From positions 1 to 28,246 of the forward strand of contig CAYZSE010000026.1 of the NCBI GenBank assembly GCA_964481035.1: a stretch of 28,246 nt of DNA, in the 5' to 3' direction. Positions within the stretch are counted from its first letter, which is position 1; the number at the start of each line of letters is the position of its first letter. Below, one piece after another: positions 15,163 through 22,164 of the stretch. Below the pieces are notes generated by a model, which worked only from the letters and a program-made list of their open reading frames with translations, was not told where the DNA came from and searched no databases. The DNA comes from JAAAPF01 sp964481035. GTDB taxonomy: Bacteria; Pseudomonadota; Alphaproteobacteria; Geminicoccales; Geminicoccaceae. The translations under genes were made by a program, and so were the position numbers.

Positions 15163-15580
15163 GCGCCAGCACCGCTGGCCCGTGCGCATCTACTACGAGG
15201 ACACGGATGCGGGCGGGATCGTCTACCACGCCCGGTATCTGTGCTTTTGCGAGCGGGCGCGGACCGAGTTCCTGCGCGCACTGGGCTTGGAGCACCGCAC
15301 CTTGCGCGCGCGGCACGGGATGCTCGTCACGGTCCGGCGCGCGACCCTCGACCTGCGCGCACCGGCGCACCTGGACGACGCCCTCGAGGTGGTGACGCGC
15401 ATCGGCTCGGCGCGGGGCGCGCGGATGCGGCTGCGGCAGACGGTGCGCCGTGGCGAGGCCGTGCTGGCCGTGGTGGACCTGGAGCTGGCGCTGGTCGGCA
15501 CCGATCTCCGGCCCCGCCGCGCGCCCGCCGAGCTGGCGGCCGCGCTGGATGCGTGGGTCACCGCGATCGGTGCCCCTTGA
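15155..15580 (+). CDS. ybgC: Acyl-CoA thioesterase YbgC (hot-dog fold)
   Basis: A 141-residue hot-dog thioesterase. The active-site block YYEDTDAGGIVYHARYLCF is near the N-terminus with catalytic Asp18, followed by FCERARTEFLRALG. YbgC is often encoded at the head of tol-pal operons and hydrolyses short acyl-CoA or acyl-ACP. A direct role in Tol-Pal function is not established. Here the gene overlaps ruvB by 8 bp, so it is read with the ruv genes and is separated from tolQ by 147 bp with promoter-like sequence. Confidence 0.93.
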   Translation: MVERQHRWPVRIYYEDTDAGGIVYHARYLCFCERARTEFLRALGLEHRTLRARHGMLVTVRRATLDLRAPAHLDDALEVVTRIGSARGARMRLRQTVRRGEAVLAVVDLELALVGTDLRPRRAPAELAAALDAWVTAIGAP

Positions 15581-15727
15581 CACCGGGCGCCGAGAGGCGT
15601 TTCAACCCCGGGGGCGCTATCTATGTTCGACTTTAACGGTTCTGCGCAAGTTCAACTATGACCGCGGTTTTGGTCACGGTCGTGGGCCCAGCTCGGGGGC
15701 CGGCCGGCGCGAGGAGATGACGCCGCG
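15577..15727 (+). promoter_or_regulatory. Likely tol operon promoter region
   Basis: TTGACA (15577-15582) overlaps the ybgC stop, with a poor TTTCAA 17 bp on. A second option is TTTAAC (15632-15637) with CTATGA (15656-15661) 18 bp apart, inside the only A+T-richer stretch of the region. A GAGGAG at 15713-15718 serves tolQ. Which promoter is used cannot be decided from sequence. Confidence 0.4.
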
Positions 15728-16453
<726 letters not shown>

Positions 16454-16454
16454 G

Positions 16455-16895
16455 ATGGTCGCCATGGTCCCCCGGCGCAGGCGGCAGCGCGGCCGGCGCG
16501 GCCGCCGCCAGATGTCGGAGATCAACGTCACCCCGTTCGTCGACGTCATGCTGGTCCTGCTCATCGTCTTCATGGTTACCGCCCCGCTGCTCACCGCTGG
16601 CGTCCAGGTCGACCTGCCGCAGAGCCGCGCCGCCGGCCTGCCGGGCCAGGACGAGCCGCTGGCGGTGACCATCGCCGCCGACGGGACGATCCACCTGCAG
16701 AACGCGGCGGTCGAGATGGCGCAGCTCGCGCCCCGGCTCCTGGCGATCACCCAGGAGAACCGGGACGTGCGCATCTTCATCCGCGGCGACCGCAACCTCG
16801 TCTACGGACGCATCATGGAGGTGATCGGCACGGTCAACGCTGCCGGCTTCACGCGGGTGGCGCTGGTGAGCGAGCCGCCGCCGGCGGACAGCTAG
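16455..16895 (+). CDS. tolR: TolR, ExbD-family stator subunit of Tol-Pal
   Basis: A 146-residue protein with a short, very Arg-rich cytoplasmic start (RRRRQRGRRGRR), one membrane helix (about 27-48) and a periplasmic ExbD domain. The proton-path aspartate is Asp30 in NVTPFVDVMLVLLIVFM. The periplasmic part ends with IRGDRNLVYGRIMEVIGTVN. An internal ATG three codons in is an alternative start. It lies between tolQ and tolA as usual. Confidence 0.96.
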   Translation: MVAMVPRRRRQRGRRGRRQMSEINVTPFVDVMLVLLIVFMVTAPLLTAGVQVDLPQSRAAGLPGQDEPLAVTIAADGTIHLQNAAVEMAQLAPRLLAITQENRDVRIFIRGDRNLVYGRIMEVIGTVNAAGFTRVALVSEPPPADS

Positions 16896-16908
16896 GCGGA
16901 GCGGCGCG

Positions 16909-17955
16909 ATGAACCCGGCGGCGCTCATCGCCTCGCTCGCGCTTCACGCCCTCGTCGGCGCGTGGCTGTGGATGGCGTTGCCGGATTTCGGCGAGCGGCT
17001 CCAGGCGGGCCGGCCGATCACCGTCGAGCTGGTCGATCTGGCCGAGGCCGACCGGGCGCTGGAGACGCCGGCCGAGACGTCCCCTTTGCCGGAACGTCAG
17101 CCGACGCGAACGCCGCCGCCCGGCCAGGCGGCGCCTGAACCGGCGCCGCAGCCGGCCCGTGCGCCGGAACCGCAGCCGGCACCCGTACCGCGCCCGGAAC
17201 CCGAGCCGGAACCCGCCGGGGCGGTCGTCGAGGCCCCGGCCGTGGAGCCGCCACCGACGCCCGACATGGCGACGGCCGTACCGGAGCCCGAGCCCGATAC
17301 GGAGACCCAGCCGGCACCCGAGCCCGAGCCCGCGGCAGCGCCGGAGCCCGAGCCGGAGCCGGAGACTGCGGAGGCGGCCGCCCCGCCGGCGGCGCCGCAG
17401 GTGGCGAGCGCACCCCGTCGGCGGCCCGAGATGCAGGTTGGCGAGGCGCGCGCCGAGCCCCAGGCGGCGCCGCAGCCGAGCCCCGATACGCGGCCCCGCG
17501 AGGAGCCGGAGCCGGATCCGCTCGACGCGCTCCTGCAGAGCGTCGAGCAGCTCGACCGCCGGGTGCAGAGCGACGAGACCCGCGACGGTACGGGGTCGAG
17601 CGACGTCGCCGAGGCGACCGGCCGGCTCGCCGATCTGCGTGCCCAGCAGCTCGGCCGGCTGATCTACGACCAGATCATCGGCTGCTGGTCCGTGCCGGCG
17701 GGCCTCGAGGGGCTGCGCGACGTCGGCGCGGTCGACATCCGCGTCGCCTTCGATGCGCAGGGTCGCGTGCTGGAGACGCGCGTCGAGGACGAGCGCCGGC
17801 TGCAGACCGATCGCGTCTTCCGCGCCGTCGCCGAGAGCGCCAACCGGGCCATCCACAACTGCACGCCGCTGCGTGGCATGCCCGCCGAGCATTTCGATCA
17901 GTGGCGGCTCGTCATCCTCGAGTTCCGTCCCGACCAGATCACCGCAGGTGGCTGA
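16909..17955 (+). CDS. tolA: TolA with proline/glutamate-rich spacer
   Basis: A 348-residue protein bridging the inner-membrane TolQR motor to TolB/Pal. The N-terminal helix SLALHALVGAWLWMAL keeps the Ser9...His13 pair used to couple to TolQR. Residues about 50-195 are dominated by Pro, Glu and Ala with many PEPEP runs, giving an extended TonB-like spacer instead of the long Lys/Ala helix of enteric TolA. The C-terminal domain (about 245-345) has Cys259 and Cys318 and DVGAVDIRVAFDAQGRV, matching TolA domain III. The next gene's start overlaps its stop (TGATG). Confidence 0.92.
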   Translation: MNPAALIASLALHALVGAWLWMALPDFGERLQAGRPITVELVDLAEADRALETPAETSPLPERQPTRTPPPGQAAPEPAPQPARAPEPQPAPVPRPEPEPEPAGAVVEAPAVEPPPTPDMATAVPEPEPDTETQPAPEPEPAAAPEPEPEPETAEAAAPPAAPQVASAPRRRPEMQVGEARAEPQAAPQPSPDTRPREEPEPDPLDALLQSVEQLDRRVQSDETRDGTGSSDVAEATGRLADLRAQQLGRLIYDQIIGCWSVPAGLEGLRDVGAVDIRVAFDAQGRVLETRVEDERRLQTDRVFRAVAESANRAIHNCTPLRGMPAEHFDQWRLVILEFRPDQITAGG

Positions 17956-18425
17956 TGCCCAGAACCGCTCCCGCCCTCCTCGTCTCGATCCTGCTGCTCG
18001 CCGCTTGCGAGACCGTGGCCCCGCCCGAGGCGGCCGACCGCGGCGTGGCGCCGGCGGCCGTCGAGCCGCCCGAGCCGCGGGCCGCCCTGCAACCGGCGCC
18101 GCCGACGCCCGAGCAGCGGGCGTTGCGGGTGCAGATCCTGCGTCAGCTCCAGCCTTGCCTGCAGGACGCCTCGCCCCGGCTCAGCACCGTCGAGGACATC
18201 GGCGCGGTCGCCGTCTATTTCGGCTTCGCTCCCGACGGCAGCCTCGTGGGCGCGCGCCTGCCCGATGCGAGCGAGCCCCTCTACGAGAGCGACCCGCAAT
18301 TCCGGACGGTCGTCGATACGATGATTCAGAGCGTGCAACAGTGCTCGCCCCTGGTCGACATGCCGGAAGAGCAGCATGTCGATTGGGGCGTCTTTCCTCT
18401 GGTCTTTCAGCCCAACGAGGCGTGA
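17955..18425 (+). CDS. Lipoprotein with a TolA domain III-like fold, between tolA and tolB
   Basis: A 156-residue lipoprotein. The signal ends in lipobox LLAAC with Cys18, followed by Glu19, which does not suggest inner-membrane retention. After a short Pro/Ala linker, residues 55-154 align by eye with the C-terminal domain of the TolA encoded just upstream. DIGAVAVYFGFAPDGSLVGA matches DVGAVDIRVAFDAQGRVLET; CSPLVDMPEEQHVDWGVFPL matches CTPLRGMPAEHFDQWRLVIL. Cys68 and Cys130 match TolA Cys259 and Cys318. It overlaps tolA by one base and ends 5 bp before tolB, so it is a true operon member. A role with TolB or Pal is inference. No family name is known to me. Confidence 0.88.
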   Translation: MPRTAPALLVSILLLAACETVAPPEAADRGVAPAAVEPPEPRAALQPAPPTPEQRALRVQILRQLQPCLQDASPRLSTVEDIGAVAVYFGFAPDGSLVGARLPDASEPLYESDPQFRTVVDTMIQSVQQCSPLVDMPEEQHVDWGVFPLVFQPNEA

Positions 18426-18430
18426 CGCGC

Positions 18431-19759
18431 ATGACGGAACGTCCGCTGGCGCTCGCCCGCCGCCAGGCCCTGGCCCTGATGGGCGCGGGCGCGCTCGCCT
18501 CGCCGGCGCTGGCGCAGCTCACCGTCACCATCGACCGCGGCACCATCCGCGCGCTGCCGATCGCGGTGAGCCCCTTCTTCGGCGCCGACGGCGAGCTCGA
18601 GGTCGAGGGGCGTCAGATCGCCCAGGTGATTGCCGCCGACCTCGACAGCTCGGGGCTGTTCCGCACCGTCGATCCGCTCGCCTACATCCAGACGCCCCAG
18701 AGCCTGGCGAGCGAAGGTCCGCGCTTCGCCGACTGGCGGCCGCTCAACGTCGAGGCGCTGGTCATGGGCCAGGTGCGTCGCGGCGACGGCGAGGGGCGCG
18801 TCGTCGACGTCCGCCTCTTCGACGTCTTCGCCGGCAGCGAGCTCGAGGGTCTGCGCTTCACCGTCCCCGCCGCCGAGTGGCGCCGCGTCGCCCACAAGAT
18901 CGCGGATGCCGTCTACGCCCGGATCACCGGCGAGGGCGGCTATTTCGACACCCGCATCGTCTACATCGCCGAGACCGGGCCGCCGACCCAGCGCGTCAAG
19001 CGCGTCGCGATCATGGACCAGGACGGTGCCAACCACCGCTTCCTCACCCGCGGCGCTGCGCTGGAGCTCACCCCGCGCTTCGCGCCCGACGGCGAGACCG
19101 TGGCGTTCTTGAGCTACGCTTACGGCCAGCCGCAGGTGGTGCTGATCGACGCCGCCGGCGGCGACGAGCGCGTGCTCGGCGACTTTCCCGGCATGACGTT
19201 CTCGCCCCGCTTCTCGCCGGACGGCCGCCTGCTCGCGATCACGCTCGCGGAGGGCGGCAACTCGGACCTGTACCTCTACGACCGGCGCAGCGGCACGCGC
19301 CGCCGGCTCACCAGCGGGCCCGGCATCGACACCTCGCCGAGCTTCGATCCGACCGGCGAGCGGCTGGTCTTCAACTCCGACCGCGGCGGCTCGCCCCAGC
19401 TCTACGTCACGCCGGCGAGCGGCGGTGAGGCGCAGCGCATCAGCTTCGGCGAAGGCCGCTACGGCAGCCCCGCCTGGTCGCCGCGGGGCGATCTCATCGC
19501 CTTCGTCAACCAACGCGCCGGTGATTTCCACATCGGGGTCATGCGCCCCGACGGTGGCGACGAGCGGCTCTTGACCCGCAGCTACATGGACGAGGGCCCC
19601 CGCTTCGCGCCCAACGGCCGGGTCGTCGTCTTCGCGCGCACCGACCCGGCGCGGGGCCGGACGCGGCTCCACTCGATCGACGTCACCGGCTACAACCTGC
19701 GCGAGCTGGCGACCCCGCTCGACGCTTCCGATCCCGACTGGTCACCCTTGCGCCGATGA
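18431..19759 (+). CDS. tolB: TolB, periplasmic beta-propeller of Tol-Pal
   Basis: A 442-residue periplasmic protein that binds Pal and TolA. The signal peptide contains twin arginines (LARRQALALMGAGALASPALA), so export through Tat is possible. An N-terminal mixed domain (about 30-170) precedes a six-bladed propeller with repeated blade motifs such as PRFAPDGETVAFLS, PRFSPDGRLLAITL, PSFDPTGERLVFNSDR and PAWSPRGDLIAFV. Length is typical. The ATG at 18431 is 5 bp after the lipoprotein stop; the Shine-Dalgarno signal is weak, consistent with coupling. Confidence 0.95.
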   Translation: MTERPLALARRQALALMGAGALASPALAQLTVTIDRGTIRALPIAVSPFFGADGELEVEGRQIAQVIAADLDSSGLFRTVDPLAYIQTPQSLASEGPRFADWRPLNVEALVMGQVRRGDGEGRVVDVRLFDVFAGSELEGLRFTVPAAEWRRVAHKIADAVYARITGEGGYFDTRIVYIAETGPPTQRVKRVAIMDQDGANHRFLTRGAALELTPRFAPDGETVAFLSYAYGQPQVVLIDAAGGDERVLGDFPGMTFSPRFSPDGRLLAITLAEGGNSDLYLYDRRSGTRRRLTSGPGIDTSPSFDPTGERLVFNSDRGGSPQLYVTPASGGEAQRISFGEGRYGSPAWSPRGDLIAFVNQRAGDFHIGVMRPDGGDERLLTRSYMDEGPRFAPNGRVVVFARTDPARGRTRLHSIDVTGYNLRELATPLDASDPDWSPLRR

Positions 19760-19818
19760 TGCCCCTGCGGCACATCCCGGTGCCCGAGACCCGGCATTAA
19801 CCCATGAGGACCACCCGC

Positions 19819-20313
19819 ATGACGCGCCTCGCCACCCTCGCCCTCGGCATTCTCCTCCTCGCCGCCTGCTCCTCGTCGCAGCCGGGCGAGCCGACGCTCT
19901 CGACCGACGACCCGGCGCTCGGCCAGGGCACGGGCGCCAGCTACGCCGCCGGCTCGCAGGCCGCCCTCGAGGCCGAGGCCGGCGACACCGTCTACTTCGC
20001 CTTCGACAGCTCCACGCTGCGCCCCGAATCGCAAGCCGTCGTCAGCCAGCAGGCCACCTGGCTGCAGCAGAACCCAAGCGTGACGGTGACCGTCGCCGGC
20101 CACGCCGACGAGCGCGGCACCCGCGAGTACAACCTCGCGCTCGGCGACCGCCGGGCCAATGCCGTGCGCTCCTACCTCATCGGCCTCGGCATCGAGCCGA
20201 GCCGGGTGCGGACGATCTCCTACGGCGAGGAGCGCCCCGTCGCCACGGGCTCGAACGAGCAGGCCTGGGCGCAGAACCGTCGCGCCCAGACGCTGGTCGG
20301 CCCCGTCAGCTGA
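19819..20313 (+). CDS. pal: Pal, peptidoglycan-associated lipoprotein
   Basis: A 164-residue outer-membrane lipoprotein. The lipobox is LLAAC with Cys17; a Ser-rich linker leads to an OmpA-like domain (about 55-160) binding peptidoglycan diaminopimelate. The signature is YFAFDSSTLRPES and GHADERGTREYNLALGDRRA. I place the start at the ATG 19819 because GAGGA lies 8 bases upstream. The ATG at 19804, five codons earlier, has no ribosome site and would give MRTTR before the signal peptide. It follows tolB by 59 bp. Confidence 0.94.
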   Translation: MTRLATLALGILLLAACSSSQPGEPTLSTDDPALGQGTGASYAAGSQAALEAEAGDTVYFAFDSSTLRPESQAVVSQQATWLQQNPSVTVTVAGHADERGTREYNLALGDRRANAVRSYLIGLGIEPSRVRTISYGEERPVATGSNEQAWAQNRRAQTLVGPVS

Positions 20314-20327
20314 AGACGGCCGCCGTC

Positions 20328-21089
20328 ATGCGGCTCCTGCCGGCGCTGCTGCCGCTGGCGCTGGCGCTCGCGGCGGGGCCGGCGGCGGCGCAGTCGACCC
20401 CGTCCGTCGCCGAGCTCGTGCTCGAGCTCCAGGTGCTCGAGCGGGAGGTGCGCGAGCTGCGCGGCGAACTCGAGGAGCAGCGCTTTCGCCAGCGGCAGCT
20501 CGAGGCGGAGGTCGCGCGGCTGCGGGACCAGAGGCTGGCACCGGCGAGCCCGGCGGCGCCCGGGACGCCGGACGACCCGGCCCTCGGCGGCACCGGCACC
20601 CTCGGCGGCGGGCCCCGGCAACCCGCCACGGCCATCGACACGCCGGTGACCGGGCGGGCCGAGGCGCCGCCGACCGCGCCGGCCCCCACGCCCGGCAGCG
20701 GCGCCCGGGCGGGCAGCTACGAGGACGGGATGGCGCTCCTGCAGGCCGGGCGTTATGCCGAGGCACGGGCGCAGCTCGATGCCTACGTCGCCGCCAACCC
20801 CGATAGCCCCAAGGCCGCGGAGGCCGCGTTCTGGGCGGCTGAGACGCTCTTCTTCGAGGGCAGCTACGAGGCGGCCGCGGCGGCCTTCGCCGCGAACTTC
20901 CGGGCCTTCGGGGCCGCTGCGCCGCGGGCACCCGACAGCCTGTTGAAGGTGGCGATGTCGCTCAACCAGCTCGGCGATGCGGCCCGGGCCTGTCAGGCCC
21001 TCGACGAACTGTCGCAGCGCTATCCCGACCTCGGCCGCTCGCTGCAGGCGGCGGTCCGGCGCGAGCGCGAGCGTGCCGGCTGCGGCTGA
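20328..21089 (+). CDS. cpoB: CpoB (YbgF), periplasmic TPR coordinator
   Basis: A 253-residue periplasmic protein. It has a signal peptide MRLLPALLPLALALAAGPAAA, then a trimerising coiled coil (about 28-68; LVLELQVLEREVRELRGELE). A low-complexity Gly/Pro/Thr linker follows, then TPR repeats (about 128-250; YEDGMALLQAGRYAEARAQL and later repeats). In E. coli CpoB links peptidoglycan synthesis by PBP1B to Tol-driven outer-membrane constriction. It lies 14 bp behind pal, and its end overlaps the probable tilS start. Confidence 0.92.
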   Translation: MRLLPALLPLALALAAGPAAAQSTPSVAELVLELQVLEREVRELRGELEEQRFRQRQLEAEVARLRDQRLAPASPAAPGTPDDPALGGTGTLGGGPRQPATAIDTPVTGRAEAPPTAPAPTPGSGARAGSYEDGMALLQAGRYAEARAQLDAYVAANPDSPKAAEAAFWAAETLFFEGSYEAAAAAFAANFRAFGAAAPRAPDSLLKVAMSLNQLGDAARACQALDELSQRYPDLGRSLQAAVRRERERAGCG

Positions 21090-22095
21090 GCCGCTCGGCG
21101 TCGACGACGTCGCTCGGCTCATGGCCCCGCTGGGCCCGTTCGAGCCGCGGCCGACCGTCGCCGTCGCCCTCTCCGGCGGGCCCGACAGCCTCGCCGCCGC
21201 CGCGCTCGTCGCTGCCTGGCTCCGGCCGCAGCGGGGCTGCGGCTTGGCTTTGGTCGTCGATCATGGGCTCAGATCCGCGGCGGCGGGCGAGGCGGCTTGG
21301 GCCGCCTGGGCCGCACAGCGGCTCGGCCTCGAGCACCGGATCCTGCGCTGGCGCTCGAAGCCGGCCAGCCCGCCCAGCCAGGCCGAAGCGCGCAGCGCCC
21401 GTTACGCGCTGCTCGATCGCGCCTGCGCAGAGCGAGGCTGCCTGCATCTGGTGGTGGCCCACCACGCGGACGATCTCGCGCGAACGCTGGCGATGCGCCG
21501 GCAGCGCGGTCCGGGCCCGGGCCTCGCCGGCATGCCGGCCGTCCGCGAGCTCGATCATTGCCGCATCCTTCGCCCCTTCCTCGGCGTTCCGGCGGCGCGC
21601 CTGCGCGCGACGGCGCAACGCTTGGGATGGGGCTGGATCGAGGATCCCACGAACCGCAGCGCGCGGTACGAGCGCGGGCGAGTGGCGCCCGAGCCCTTGG
21701 ACCCGCGCATCGTGCGCGAGCGCATCGCCGACGAGCGGGCCGCGGCGCGGTGGTTCGCTCGGCACGCCCGGCGTGGCGCCACGCCGGCGCTGCGGCTGAG
21801 CGGTGCAGCCTTCGGCCGCCTGCCCCGCGCCGCCGCTGCGCGGCGCCTGGCCGCAGCGTGTGCCAGCGTCGGCGGCTCGGACCATGTCGTCTCCACGTCG
21901 CGCGCGTGTCGCCTCGTCGAGCGCCTCGAGAGAGGAGCTCGCCGGGCGACGCTGGGCGGCGCGCTGGTCGGCTGGGAGCGGGGCGAGGTGGTGTTGGTGG
22001 CGGAAGGCGGATCGTCGGGCGGGTGCTCGGCGCTTGCGGACGTACCCTTTGCCGCACCTCATGTTGTTTCGGACGCGCCGTTCCTTATCTGCTAG
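21073..22095 (+). CDS. tilS: tRNA(Ile)-lysidine synthase TilS
   Basis: A 340-residue enzyme that changes C34 of tRNA-Ile(CAU) to lysidine, letting it read AUA. The ATP-pyrophosphatase loop SGGPDS is present in VAVALSGGPDSLAAAALVA, and VVDHGLRSAA and AHHADD follow. The canonical HHxDDQxET appears as HHADDLART, so two usually conserved residues are changed. DPTNRSARYERGR corresponds to the DxxN...R tRNA-site motif. The proposed GTG start at 21073 overlaps cpoB by 17 bp; an ATG at 21121 (MAPLGPFE) would remove residues that alphaproteobacterial homologues seem to have. The protein lacks the long C-terminal part of enteric TilS. Confidence 0.85.
   Translation: MPAAAEPLGVDDVARLMAPLGPFEPRPTVAVALSGGPDSLAAAALVAAWLRPQRGCGLALVVDHGLRSAAAGEAAWAAWAAQRLGLEHRILRWRSKPASPPSQAEARSARYALLDRACAERGCLHLVVAHHADDLARTLAMRRQRGPGPGLAGMPAVRELDHCRILRPFLGVPAARLRATAQRLGWGWIEDPTNRSARYERGRVAPEPLDPRIVRERIADERAAARWFARHARRGATPALRLSGAAFGRLPRAAAARRLAAACASVGGSDHVVSTSRACRLVERLERGARRATLGGALVGWERGEVVLVAEGGSSGGCSALADVPFAAPHVVSDAPFLIC
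22064..22090 (+). promoter_or_regulatory. Candidate ftsH promoter
   Basis: TTGTTT (22064-22069) and TTATCT (22085-22090) are 15 bp apart, inside the end of tilS. CCTTATCT also resembles the -10 of alphaproteobacterial heat-shock (RpoH) promoters, which would fit ftsH, but no clear CTTG -35 is at the expected distance. Both readings are tentative. Confidence 0.3.
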
Positions 22096-22107
22096 TCTAT
22101 AGGAAAG

Positions 22108-22143
22108 GAGGGTCGGGGAAGGCTGCCGTCGGCCTCGACCCTC
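22108..22143 (+). promoter_or_regulatory. Hairpin in the ftsH leader
   Basis: GAGGGTCG (22108-22115) pairs perfectly with CGACCCTC (22136-22143). Inside, AGGC (22120-22123) pairs with GCCT (22132-22135), leaving a four-base bulge and an eight-base loop. The 5' arm includes most of an AAGGAGG that has no start codon after it. No T-run follows, so it is not a standard terminator. The hairpin ends 21 bases before the ftsH GTG. Confidence 0.5.
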
Positions 22144-22164
22144 AAGGGCAAAGCGGGGCATGAC

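Noticed and set aside
19790..19803. TTAACC before pal as a CtrA site
   Set aside because: Only one half-site is present; no TTAA at the required 7-base spacing.
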